Shown here: positions 10,316-20,100 of the stretch, one piece after another
Layout: every line of letters begins with the position of its first letter
How positions within the stretch are numbered: the stretch's first letter is position 1
NCBI GenBank assembly: GCA_035772405.1
Contig: JAYKKM010000377.1
Coordinates: 613,001-677,000, forward strand
Direction of reading: 5' to 3'
DNA length: 64,000 nt
Source: Chrysogorgia sp. JL179-B06
Lineage: Eukaryota; Cnidaria; Anthozoa; Scleralcyonacea; Chrysogorgiidae
Position numbers and translations under genes: made by a program
Notes under the pieces: generated by a model
What the model was told of the DNA's origin: nothing
What the model saw: the letters and a program-made list of their open reading frames with translations, nothing else
Database searches by the model: none

Positions 10316-10735
10316 AGCAGCCGCAGTGGCGTAATAACGCAACCTCTGGAGGCCCCCCGTCAATCGGCCACTCCTGGGCCCCCTCCTCCCTGGGCCCCCT
10401 CCTCCCTGGGCCACTAAAGAATAGGCTGTATTTCTGTCGACACAATCGTAATCTTCACTTACATATATGTTGATTTCGGAATAAGCTATATTACATTACC
10501 ATACCCGTTCTACATACCATTCGCATAAAGTACAAGTGTACAACTGTATGCTTAACTTTAATAATAACCACATGATTAACTAACTAGATCCATTAAATAA
10601 CTGCTTTTCTGTTTTTCGTCATTCAATTCCCTGGAAATGTACGATCAAATTTTTTATGGTCATTTTGCCGGGGGCCCCCAAGGCTCGGGGGCCCCCCGTC
10701 ACTTGACACCCGCCCGTTACGCCACTGAGCAGCCG
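10316..10735. mobile_element. hAT-type MITE with 8-base target duplication
   Basis: AGCAGCCG occurs at 10316-10323 and again at 10728-10735. Between them the element starts CAGTGGCGTAATAACG and ends CGTTACGCCACTG (10324-10727, 404 bases). The CAGTGGCG terminus and the 8-base duplication are hallmarks of hAT-type elements. The interior has GGGCCCCC runs near both ends and no transposase. Confidence 0.85.
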
Positions 10736-10766
10736 GTCTGCAGTAGGTTTAATAAGAAACCCATGT

Positions 10767-10969
10767 GGCTAGAGACAAGAATGGCTCCGACTCCATATTG
10801 GTCAATAAAAAGGCTTTTTAGCTCGAAAAATGTGGAGAGGACTGTAACTAACCCCAAAACAACAAAGGTCCTAACCCCCCGCTTAACGAGTTTTCTAACC
10901 GGCTAACCCTAACCCCCTGGCTGTGTTGTATTGATGAATCTGGAGACGGAGCCATTCCTGTCTCTAGCC
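10767..10969. mobile_element. MITE with ~29-base TIRs
   Basis: GGCTAGAGACAAGAATGGCT at 10767 is matched by the inverse sequence ending at 10969 (complement GGCTAGAGACAGGAATGGCT). The roughly 200-base element has an AACCCCAAAACAACAAAGGT stretch in the middle. That stretch resembles the loop of the foldback element in gene B near 46655-46690. Confidence 0.7.
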
Positions 10970-11187
10970 GAAATTTTAATTTTAACTAGTGATAGCTGAT
11001 CATATTGCAGAATAGCTCATATACGGTGGATGGCTATATTATTATAAATATATATATATTTATACAATCATGTGACTTATATATACATTTTCATTGGTTT
11101 GCCCATGATCTATTAAAGGACATGGTGCATCAGACATGTTAGCAGCTGTGTTTTTCTTTTTTCATGCTCCAACAGCTTACCTGTATA

Positions 11188-11348
11188 AAACAAATACTAG
11201 ATTCCATTTTTTGTTGTCTGTTCAGTTATAGATACACAGAGGACGTCAGAACGTGGTAAGAATTACATCAGTGACCCTTTTCTTACCACGTTCTGATGTC
11301 ATCTGTGTGCATCTATAGCTGAACAGACAAAATGGAATCTATTTGTTA
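11188..11348. repeat. Foldback MITE, copy 1
   Basis: Two arms of about 70 bases pair with each other. The left arm runs AACAAATACTAGATTCC through GACGTCAGAACGTGGTAAGA and the right arm is its inverse, ending GGAATCTATTTGTT. The loop at about 11262-11280 is short. A second copy lies at 11881-12060. Confidence 0.85.
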
Positions 11349-11366
11349 AATATATATTTAGTATCA

Positions 11367-11466
11367 ACCAACTAGTGGTCTATTACAAATTTGCCATTCT
11401 GATTGGCTGAGCTACTAGTGGTCTATTGGTGATAGACCACTATAGTAGCGTTATCCAATCACAAAC
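11367..11466. repeat. Hairpin repeat with ACTAGTGGTCTAT arms
   Basis: Bases 11401-11429 pair with 11432-11460. The outer arms are GATTGG and CCAATC, and the inner arms are CTACTAGTGGTCTAT and ATAGACCACTATAGTAG. A partial extra arm, ACTAGTGGTCTATTA, precedes it at about 11371-11385. It is probably a short non-autonomous DNA element. Confidence 0.65.
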
Positions 11467-11810
11467 CTTATAACTGGAATATTCCTTCCTGACCAATCAG
11501 AAGCCACGACACATTCACGCTGCAAGCAAAACCGGAAAATATCTAGGCCAAACATGGTCTGCTAAAATTTATATACAAGTGATGAAATCATGAAAACATT
11601 GAAAGTAATGGAAAATTCTTCAGTTTGACATTTTTAAATAAGAAAATGAATTCGCTTTGCCTATTGAGTATATCTACACTGAATTTGAAGCAAAGTAATT
11701 ACAATCTCGTTTTTTTATTGATTATTTATCATGTGCCATTGAGCTACTCTACATTTTGAATGGGGATCCTTCTACAAACAAAAAGGTAAAACTATCTGAA
11801 AATTTGGAAC

Positions 11811-11872
11811 AATGTTCTGACGTCAGCTAGCTGAGCTTCTATAAATGAACAGACAATGGCAAAACAGGTGTG
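11811..11872. repeat. Half copy of the foldback MITE
   Basis: This stretch contains GTTCTGACGTCAGC and GAACAGACAATGGCAAAA, matching one arm of the element at 11881-12060. It appears to be an isolated right arm. Confidence 0.55.
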
Positions 11873-11880
11873 TTATAATT

Positions 11881-12060
11881 AACAAATAGATTCCATTTTG
11901 CCATTGTCTGTTCAGTTATAGATGCACAGATGACGTCAGAACGTGGTAAGAACAAGAAAGTGGCACACAAGACGATAGTCGACTGGGTCATTGATGTTCT
12001 TACCACGTTCTGACATCTTCTGTGCAGCTATATAAACTGAACAGGCAATGTCAAAATGTT
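11881..12060. repeat. Foldback MITE, copy 2
   Basis: It begins AACAAATAGATTCCATTTTG and has the same arm order as copy 1 (TGTCTGTTCAG, then GATGACGTCAGAACGTGG). The inverse arm ends near 12060. The loop differs from copy 1 and is longer (about 11952-11995). Both copies carry a TGACGTCA-like palindrome in the arm. Confidence 0.82.
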
Positions 12061-12854
12061 TATTTTATCTCTTGGGGATTTTTGGGGCATGGCAAAAGAC
12101 CAAAACAGTCGGCTGACATGCATCTGTCCTCTAATAGATTATGGCTAACAACCAATGAGAATGTGCATAGTAAACAGGTTATTGTATAATACACAATACA
12201 CCTAATTGTTATGTTATAATACATGTACACCTACACTGTCAACTGTCAAAGACACTTCAGAGTAGTTATTGTTTGATCAATTTTCAGCTTTCATCATTTT
12301 TGCCAATGTTTGGATTATTGCAATATTTTTTATATCAGTTATTCATGCTTTGACGAACGTTGAATTTCAGTGATTTTGGATGAATACATACATAGTAAGT
12401 AAGTTGGCAGGCCGGAGGTGACCCGTAGGGCTCCTCTTTCAGTAGCTGCTACCTGAAGGTAGGGGTGGACGCCACTCTTATCCCTAGAATTAACCACTTA
12501 TCCCAGCCAGAGCTGGTCCCAATTTTATTTAAGGCTCTTGGTGAAAAGCCCGACATCCATTTAGCACTGCTCATTGGATTATGGCAACACTAATTTTCAG
12601 TCTTCCGGGACCGATATATGAACAAGATGGTAACCCATCCAGTTAGTGTACCAGAGGTACAGTGCTTAACTTTGGAAAGTCAAGCGGCGGTTACTGACCA
12701 CTATACTATACTGGTCATGGTATACTGTACATACATACAGTATTACAATAATTCGAATTTAACTAAGAATATTGTCAGACCAAAGTTTGTTGAGAGAGAT
12801 TAGAACTATCTTAAATATAATTCCTTTTCCCTGAGAGATATCAAGTTAAGTTAC
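12061..12854. other. No gene; unassigned repeat-like text
   Basis: A moderately GC-rich stretch at about 12400-12680, with AGCCAGAGCTGGTCCC and GGCTCTTGGTGAAAAGCCC, looks like part of an interspersed repeat. I cannot assign it. No supportable frame is present. Confidence 0.35.
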
Positions 12855-12915
12855 AAAAATGATCTAGCTATTATATAGACGTTGCAAATATTTATATAAT
12901 AGCTAGGTCATTTTA
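12855..12915. repeat. Hairpin downstream of the cysteine-rich gene
   Basis: AAAATGATCTAGCTATTATA at about 12856 pairs with TATAATAGCTAGGTCATTTT ending at 12915 across a ~20-base loop. It lies ~115 bases beyond the stop of the minus-strand gene at 13030. It could be a MITE or part of the 3' UTR. Confidence 0.65.
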
Positions 12916-13029
12916 CTTCAGAGTTTATACGATATTCTGATATAGTGATCCTCTGAATTTGTACTAAAATTGAAGGCACCAGTTGTTGTCGTTGGACGAA
13001 GTAAGAAGCAGGAAGACTTGGCATTTCTG

Positions 13030-13644
13030 TTAAGCGAAATTTGTTGAACGAGACGACCGGTTCAGAAGTGGGTCTCGTTGTCTAACTCTAGATGACGAGC
13101 ATGCGAAGTACCAGATGATGATGGCGAGACCAACGACAATAAGAACAGCAACGATAACAAATACAGCAATAAGCCAACCGGGTAAATGGCTGCCGTTACA
13201 ATTTGTACATTCAGCGCCTGAGCTACAGCATTCATTTGGCGCACCACAATCACTGTTAACGTCACATGATTTGCCAATGCAGCTCAAACCACACACGCTT
13301 GGAACAAAATAAACTCCTTTGCAACAATAAGTACCGTTCCTGCATTCTGAGTTGGAATTACACTTCTTCAAACAATTTTTCTTTGTAGTACATTTGCTGT
13401 CGACTGTATTACAGCATTCACCACCTGTCCCTCCACAATCGGTGTCCGAATAGCACGCTTTACCTGCACAGGTAGACAAACAAACGTGCGGAGCCCATGT
13501 AGCAGATGAATTCTTGCAGCAGTATGGCGAGTCTTTACTTTGTTTACTACACTCTGAATCCGAATGACACTCGATCGCAGCTATTCTCTCTTCCATTAAT
13601 AAGACAGCAACAGTTAGTAAAACGTAAAGGGATAAACGGAACAT
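13030..13644 (-). CDS. Cysteine-rich single-pass membrane protein (204 aa, intronless)
   Basis: The protein starts with a clear signal peptide (residues 1 to about 23, hydrophobic LYVLLTVAVLLM). Four extracellular repeats of the form C-x5-C-x(5-9)-CC follow, at residues 26/32/42-43, 64/70/77-78, 95/101/107-108 and 127/133/139-140, each with further cysteines. A strong membrane segment follows at about 154-180, then a short basic tail of about 24 residues with a leucine pair at 193-194. The cysteine spacing is reminiscent of Dickkopf/colipase-like or WAP-like small disulfide domains, but I would not assign it. The expected topology is type I at the cell surface, with a ligand-binding or structural role possible. 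The single uninterrupted frame from ATG to stop suggests a working host gene. No neighbouring gene suggests a pathway. Confidence 0.82.
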   Translation of the reverse strand: MFRLSLYVLLTVAVLLMEERIAAIECHSDSECSKQSKDSPYCCKNSSATWAPHVCLSTCAGKACYSDTDCGGTGGECCNTVDSKCTTKKNCLKKCNSNSECRNGTYCCKGVYFVPSVCGLSCIGKSCDVNSDCGAPNECCSSGAECTNCNGSHLPGWLIAVFVIVAVLIVVGLAIIIWYFACSSSRVRQRDPLLNRSSRSTNFA

Positions 13645-13796
13645 TGTTTAGTGAACTTCTTTACCGTTATTTGGATTCGTAGAGAATGTAATACAATGAC
13701 TAATGAAATATTGCAATTTCGCAAACTAATCACGAGCAGACTAGCGGAGATAACACCGAGCCTGCGTTCCTTCTGGCCACCGCTAACTGAGAATGA

Positions 13797-15310
13797 ATGA
13801 AAGTCTTTATTTCAAGAGGGTAGTACATAATAGTGTAAACACTAAAAAACCTGTAGCCCTCAAATTACAAAATCTAAAATTTAGTTAATTACATTATGTA
13901 TAAAAATGTATAAAAGTGTATACAATGCTAAAATACATATAGATTATGTTAAGGTTTAAAATTATTTATGAGTAACTGCTCGTGAAGTAAATAATTTTGA
14001 TAACATTTCTTAAACAAATGTACGTTTGGTTGCTTTCTCAAATTTAAGGACATACTATTCCATAGTTTGGTTGTAGACACTGAGAAGGTTCTTCCACCCT
14101 CAGTATCACGTATAAAAGGGGAACAAATGAAATTTAAGTCAGCATATCTTGTTCTCACTATTTGTTTTTAAAAGTTCAATAAGATAAGGAGCTATGTTTC
14201 CATGTAATCGCTTAAAAGCTAATGCACATTTATCTACTTTAATTTGTTCATAAAATGGTAACCACTTTAACTCATTAAACAGTGGGACTGATGGTGAACG
14301 AGGATGTGCATCTAAAATAATTCGTGCCGAGATCTCTTTTGCAGCAGCTTAAAATTCTAGTTAAGTTGACTTTACTACTGCCACTTGACCATACAACACT
14401 TACATACGTTATAACAGGCTTAATTACTGAATTATAATATAACAATCTCTGATCTACTGGAAGATAACACTTAATTTTGTTCAAAATACCAATACGCTTT
14501 GCAAGTTTTTTGCATAATTTGTCAATATGTTCACAAAAAGTTAACTTCTGATCGATTTCCAGCCCAAGTAGTGTTGCACTTTGAACTTGAGAAAGAGGTT
14601 TGTCATCAAGAGATATTTGGAGCTGTGTATCATTTGGTGCCATCTTCTTGTCAAGACGTTTCCCTGTAATAAGTAATGCTTTCGTTTTCATTTAATTTAA
14701 TGGCAGTTTACTCGCAGTTGCCCAGGTGGATACATTTGAAATAGACTCACTCAAAGATTTCTCCAACTGTTTAATGTCACAATAGTCAGCAGAATAAGTC
14801 AACGTTGTATCATCAGCATACAGATCCACATGTGCCACATCTATCTCCAATGGTAAATCATTTATAAAAATAACAAAAAATAATGGGCCTAAAATTGAAC
14901 CTTGGGGTATCCCATGAGGGATTTTCTGTGTTTCATATTGAACACCAGATAAGGAGACACACTGAAGCCTTTCATCCAAATAAGATCGAATCCACGTAAT
15001 AGAGTTTTCGTCAATATCATAAGCTTGTAGTTTCGCTAGTAAAATGGAGTGATCGACCATATCAAAAGCTTTGCGAAAGTCAATCAAAACCATGCCACTA
15101 ACTTGATTGTTATCCATGTCAAACAACAGTTGATCTACAATCTTGATAAATGCTGATTCCGTACTGTAATACTTACGAAAACCCGATTGTCTGAAGTATA
15201 TTAGATTGTTTTCACAGAGATATGAATACAAATTTTTCTGAACATGTTTTTCAATAATCTTTGACAAGATAGGCAACACCGATATTGGACGATAATTTGT
15301 AACATCTTCA
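13797..15310 (-). pseudogene. Truncated non-LTR retrotransposon with broken RT
   Basis: Reading leftward, residues encoded by 15279-14692 give an RT core. It contains ESAFIKIVDQLLFDM, VLIDFRKAFDMVDHS, HGIPQGSILGPLFFVIFIND and YADDTTLTYS. An in-frame TAA follows at about 14689, and the same frame continues to 14275 with LGLEIDQKLTFCEHIDKL. A frameshift near 14340 breaks the chain, and the conserved end (STTKLWNSMSLNLRKQPNVH) resumes at 14158-13949. The 3' UTR contains AATAAAGACTTTCATTC, and the tail ends near 13797. The 5' end stops inside the RT at about 15310. It is inactive and distinct from the elements at 7303 and 31099. Confidence 0.85.
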
Positions 15311-15435
15311 TAACTCTAACCCAGCTGTATTTTTCCGGAAGTCACTTATGCAGACGAATGGTTAACGAGGACCCGCACTAGCCTCCTCCGCAGGCAACTC
15401 TGTGGCTTTTTTCTCTAAAAAAAACTCAATTTAAA
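15311..15435. other. Junction sequence between two retroelement fragments
   Basis: A short, mostly non-coding stretch with a GCAACTCTGTGGCTTTTTT segment that echoes GGCAATTCTGTGGCTTCTTT at about 15630. It is possibly a diverged fragment of the same plus-strand element. Confidence 0.4.
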
Positions 15436-15840
15436 CATTAATATATATTTTCGTCACATGCCACAAGCTATTTCTGGTTTAAAGAAAGTGTGCCTTCTTG
15501 TTTCTAAATAAGTTGCTCTTGCAATTTACAATTCCTTGATCCAGCCACTATTTGACTATTGTGATGTTGTTTGGGATAACTCGAAATCGATCCATCTAAA
15601 TAGATTACAAAAATTGAAAAATCGTGCTCAGGCAATTCTGTGGCTTCTTTAACTCGACAAGGTTACGACGTCCGCTCGCATGTCATTAGAGAGGAACTGG
15701 GTTGGAATACGTCGCAAGAAACACGAGATCAACACAACGTTGCTCTCATTTACAAAGCCGCCTCGATATTTATTGCAGTATATTCATCTGAACGATAACT
15801 CTCAACAATATAATCTCCGTAATAGCGAAAGAAACTAATT
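15436..15840 (+). pseudogene. Non-LTR RT C-terminal fragment
   Basis: The plus strand reads AIYNSLIQPLFDYCDVVWDN and continues SIHLNRLQKLKNRAQAILWL. After frameshifts it gives an end region with NDNSQQYNLRNSERN. This is the conserved C-terminal half of Jockey/CR1-type pol proteins. Both ends are cut, and it lies opposite in orientation to the element ending at 15310. Confidence 0.75.
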
Positions 15841-16385
15841 GTACTACCAGTACCTAAAACTAGTTATCTAAATTACTAATAACTTTTATTTTTAACTCAT
15901 CGGCTTTCATGTAAAGCAATTTCTGTAATTGATTGAAATTCCGATGTAAAATAAATGTTCTATCTATAGACCTATATCTCTACCTATATCTCTACCTATC
16001 TCTACCTCTACCCCTATCTCTGACTTGACTCCGTAGTCCGTAATTAGAACGCGGTTCTCATTCGGAAACTTTGTGACATCAATGTCTGAAACAGTGAAAC
16101 TTTGTTGACAAACGTGGACTGACATTTTTTGTCGGAGACATATCACTGTGTGTTACCATAGTGTTATCTACCGTTATAGCAGTGTCAGAATTCTTAAAAA
16201 GTATAAAATAAAACATATTCCGAAAAATGCCATCCTTAAAAACGAAATACTGTATAGGAGTTAAAACAAGAGGAAACTATTGTAAACGTGATATTTCGAT
16301 TTTAATAACAAAATCATCTTCAGACAAGTGAAAATACACAAACAACGACCAGCCGACAAATTTAAATATCTATATTATTATTTAC
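15841..16385. other. No gene; short CTACCTATATCT tandem
   Basis: AT-rich sequence with a small tandem of CTACCTATATCT-like units at about 15970-16020. No supportable gene was seen. The left end of the hAT element should lie somewhere here. Confidence 0.4.
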
Positions 16386-16418
16386 AAGCTTAAAGCATAA
16401 ACGATTTCGCACGTTTGT

Positions 16419-16600
16419 TCATAAATTTTCGGCAAGAAACACTAACATGTTCGCCTTGTTCGGCTTCAGCTGGACCCCCTTTGCCGTTACTATTTGTTTG
16501 GCTTTGCTAAACAGTCTTTCAGTCGGAGCGCTGCTTGTTGTTTTCAAGCGCTCAACCGCCGCTTGTGTTAATCCCAATTGTGGGTGGTGTTGCTAAAATT
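16419..16600 (-). pseudogene. hAT transposase C-terminal dimerisation domain
   Basis: The minus strand encodes AAVERLKTTSSAPTERLFSK, then AKQIVTAKGVQLKPNKANML and VFLAENL with a TGA stop at 16421-16419. The S-[AS]-x-[ST]-E-R-[LV]-F-S block followed by LKP...N..ML.FL.ENL is the classic hAT C-terminal dimerisation motif. The rest of the transposase is not visible upstream, where the sequence turns into palindromes. It is therefore a heavily deleted hAT copy. Confidence 0.85.
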
Positions 16601-16654
16601 ATAGTTACGAATCACACTTATTGTGTTTACAACCACGCTACTCGCTTTTAAACC

Positions 16655-16935
16655 GATACGCTTTCATCACTTGAATTCGCAATTGCCGTCATACACGTGT
16701 TTTCTCAACTTTACCGAAACTAATTGCCGAAAAAGAGAGATGAAGTTGTCAAGTTGAAACTTTCAATATTTTCGATATGGGAAAAATCGAATATGATGCA
16801 ATCGAATATGATGCTATTGCATCATATTCGATTTTTCCCATATCGAAAATATTGAAAGTTTCAACTTGACAACTTCATCTCTCTTTTTCGGCAATTAGTT
16901 TCGGCAATTGCGAATTCAAGTGATGAAAGCGTATC
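16655..16935. repeat. Large imperfect palindrome (foldback)
   Basis: The arm beginning GATACGCTTTCATCACTTGA at 16655 is matched by its inverse ending at 16935. The inner arms, around GGGAAAAATCGAATATGATG (ends near 16800) and CATCATATTCGATTTTTCCC (starts near 16826), are perfectly paired. The left arm carries about 30 extra bases near 16688-16718. It probably derives from the ends of the adjacent hAT element. Confidence 0.85.
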
Positions 16936-17018
16936 GATATTTTCGATAAATATCGATATTTCAAAAATACGATATTATCGTATTTTTGAAATATCGATAT
17001 TTATCGAAAATATCGATA
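16932..17018. repeat. Second palindrome rich in TATCGATA
   Basis: TATCGATATTTTCGATAAAT at 16932 mirrors the sequence ending at 17018, with the centre near 16975. The whole 87-base stretch can fold on itself and contains several TATCGATA half-sites. It abuts the palindrome ending at 16935. Confidence 0.88.
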
Positions 17019-18023
17019 TATTGCATCAGCCTAAGTTCACCACCTTTTCGCCTGTAATCTGTATCCTTGTAATATATACATATGTTATCAATATATATGA
17101 CTCACTGTCACAAAAGCGTGCTGAAGTCACAAGCGTAAGATATTTTTGTCCTAAGACGGGCTAAGTGGCCGCATAATTTAACATAAGCAGGCTTAAAAGC
17201 AGAGCCGATAAAAGCACCAAGGAAAAGTAACGAAATAAGATTGTAAGAATGAGTCTCCGTTTGATGACAGCGCTCCACCAAAGAGAATGTTAGTTTTTTT
17301 CGAGGCGGATAAAACTATAAGGATCAACATAAGGTGGAGTACGAGAATGGCGAATACGAGGCACTGATTATCAAACTTCATGGTAAGTATGTAAACATCA
17401 AAGTGGTTTAATTCAATGTTGCAAGTTTGTTCCAAGGTCCTTCTTCAAGCATTTTCGTAATTCGTACGGTTGAAATTCCGGTAGACTCTGTTCCTCGCGT
17501 ATTCCGAAAGCTTACCCATCACTATAACTGTAAACACTGTCGCTACTTGTGGTTGTTGACGTTCGTTCCGAAGTGAGACGAACACACTACGAACCTTGCC
17601 TCTCGTGGAACGCAGATTCAGTCAACTGCAAGACGCACGTATACTACCCGCAAGACGCACGCAGACGAACCGCAAGACGCACGCAAACGAACCGCAAAAC
17701 GATCGCGTCTTGGGCTCGGTTTTTGATAGGTTATTTCTGAGCAGTACTGTTTCTCTCTACCTATGTATGTTTGTGTATTTGTATATTATTGTATGTATGT
17801 GTAATGTGTATTTGTATATAATTAATTTTTCTTTTTTAATGTATAAAATTACAAACTAATGTACTTTTAATTACAAACTAATATATATACCGTACGGCTT
17901 TCATGTAAAAACGTTTTAACTTATGGAACTACTTAGCTTATGGGTGGGTGCAGGGTGGATGGATGGATGGACGGACGGGATTACCTACCTACTTACCTAC
18001 CTATATCTATATATCTACCTTTT

Positions 18024-18026
<3 letters not shown>
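17019..18026. other. No gene; short tandem repeats
   Basis: A 20-base-scale tandem of CGCAAGACGCACGCAAACGA occurs at about 17628-17700, and GGATGGATGGATGGACGGACGG lies near 17957-17980. A minus-strand frame at 17435-17193 has a hydrophobic stretch but no other support. No gene can be supported. Confidence 0.45.

Positions 18027-18088
<62 letters not shown>
18027..18088. repeat. TA microsatellite at the edge of the Penelope-like cluster
   Basis: Uninterrupted TA repeats end exactly where the inverted Penelope-like copy begins (TATAGGTATAAGAAAG). TA repeats also flank the right end at 22594. Confidence 0.9.
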
Positions 18089-18090
<2 letters not shown>

Positions 18091-19605
18091 TATAAGAAAG
18101 AACTTCTTCAGGCAAAGTATACAAAGTATTTATTTCCAAACGTTTCGCCGATTAGGGCTTCTTCAGTGGAATAATCTGTGATAAAAGATATCGTCCTCTA
18201 TATATACAATTTAGTTTAAAAGTGAAACAAAAGAATAATACAATATGTAAATATAAATAAAACAAAGACTAAATGGAAAGTGCTCTTCCTATACATCCGT
18301 TCATAATATTCGTGGAATGTTTCTTAATTTCAAGTGCTTCTATTGTTTTACGTTCGTTAAAATATTTAATATTAGCGTGTAGTATTTCCCATATAATAGG
18401 GGAATTATCTATTTGATTACCGTCGCTATGTGTCTTTAAATGACTAAAAACTGTCTGTGTTTTCATGCTAAGATGTTCCTTAACTCTAGTCCCAATGCTT
18501 CGTCCGGTTTCACCAATATAGACTATATGGCAATGCGAGCAAGTAATACGATAGACACAGTGTTTGGTATTGCACCGATTTTCTTTCACAGCCAGTATGC
18601 ATGTTTTACAATTTTCCGGGCAGTTTTGCTTCTCTCTTGGTGGTGCGAAGACTCGTGACAACGGCTTTCCGTTCATAAAATGGACCCTGATACCACTTAT
18701 TCCAGAACGGCGAACAACCGCCAAAGCGCGTCGCTTCATTTCTTCATTGATATACGGTAACTTAAGACAGATGTTTTTTTCCTGTTCTTCCTTACGCACA
18801 GGTGCGGTGTGTAACGTATGTCTGATGACCGCTTTCACAAACCTTTTCGGGTATCCATTTTTAAGAAATATGCGTGTGATTGTGCGAAGAGATTTCGTTC
18901 TCGACGAGGGATCTGTTGAACGTGAAATAGCTCGTCTTGTTTCTCCCACCAAAATAGTACGCTTCGAGGATATCGAACCATGACTATCCCAAGGTGTAAT
19001 GGATTCACTATGGATGGGTTTAATGTAAAGCGTAGTGGTAAATGTTTTCTTGATGGAATCAAATAAAACCATTGTGTCTAAGAATGGTATTTGATTATCC
19101 TTAGGCAATTCAATTGTGAACTTGATGGCGGCGTTCAGGTTGTTGACTACGGACAATAGATCCTCAGGAACAATTGTATTCGACATCCACACTACAAAAA
19201 TATCATCAATATATCGCTTTAAGATAACTGATCCATAATATATATCAAGTATCTGTGAGTCGAGTTCGTTCATATATATGATGGCAAGTGTTGGGGCAAG
19301 GTTGTTGCCCATAGCGAGACCAGTCTTCTGGCTGTAGCCTTTACCTCCGATTAATACGACGTCACTTGTCACACTTAATCTGAGAAGTACTTCGAAATCT
19401 TCACCACTCAAAGCGAATAAACCAGTATCTGATTTATGTTTCAGAAAGAAACGCTTTACAGTGGTGAAGACTCCCGGGGTGTCAATGTTTATGTCTTCTA
19501 GTGGTATCGAACCATACAGGTTACAAACATCAAGACTACAGAAACCATGAACTTCTCCTTCGATGTCAGATAGAAACTGCACAAATTCCTCGGTGTTTTT
19601 GAGAT
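18089..19605 (-). mobile_element. Inverted, 5'-truncated Penelope-like copy
   Basis: Read on the minus strand, this is nearly identical to 21047-22556 of the full copy, including its 3' UTR. Its open frame (19582 to 18269, 437 codons) runs from the middle of the RT (FCSLDVCNLYGSIPLEDI) through GIY-YIG to the same C terminus. At its inner end it differs at one base, changing Pro to Leu. It stops at 19605, where the direct-orientation pseudo-LTR begins. The result is a head-to-head inverted arrangement with the full element. Confidence 0.93.
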
Positions 19606-19989
19606 GCGACGGTAATCAAATAGATAATTCCCCTATTATATGGGAAATACTACACGCTAATATTAAATATTTTAACGAACGTAAAACAATAGAAGCACTT
19701 GAAATTAAGAAACATTCCACGAATATTATGAACGGATGTATAGGAAGAGCACTTTCCATTTAGTCTTTGTTTTATTTATATTTACATATTGTATTATTCT
19801 TTTGTTTCACTTTTAAACTAAATTGTATATATAGAGGACGATATCTTTTATCACAGATTATTCCACTGAAGAAGCCCTAATCGGCGAAACGTTTGGAAAT
19901 AAATACTTTGTATACTTTGCCTGAAGAAGTTCTTTCTTATACCTATATCATATAACCAGGCATGATGAATACCTTTGTTTTTCCTTCAT
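19606..19989 (+). repeat. Left pseudo-LTR of the Penelope-like element
   Basis: 384 bases starting GCGACGGTAATC, essentially identical to 22211-22594 at the right end. It includes the last ~50 codons of the protein and the 3' UTR. This partial tandem duplication upstream of the coding region is the usual pseudo-LTR of Penelope-like elements. Confidence 0.92.
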
Positions 19990-20100
19990 GTTATCGAACA
20001 GCGAAAAAAATAGTTCGCCATTTAAGCAATATATCGTTCCTCCGTGACTTGCAAACGTGCAAAAGTGATTCCCAAAGGTCTACAAACTGTGAATGTCCTT

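Noticed and set aside
10240..10473. Opposed open frames at 10240-10473 (+) and 10445-10248 (-)
   Set aside because: Both cross the left end of a hAT MITE with GC runs, and neither has a conserved motif.
17193..17435. 80-codon minus-strand frame with a signal-anchor-like stretch
   Set aside because: A hydrophobic run alone is expected by chance in AT-rich DNA, and nothing else supports a gene.
17923..18181. Two ~80-codon frames with long IYIYIY runs
   Set aside because: They are translations of the TA microsatellite and its flank.
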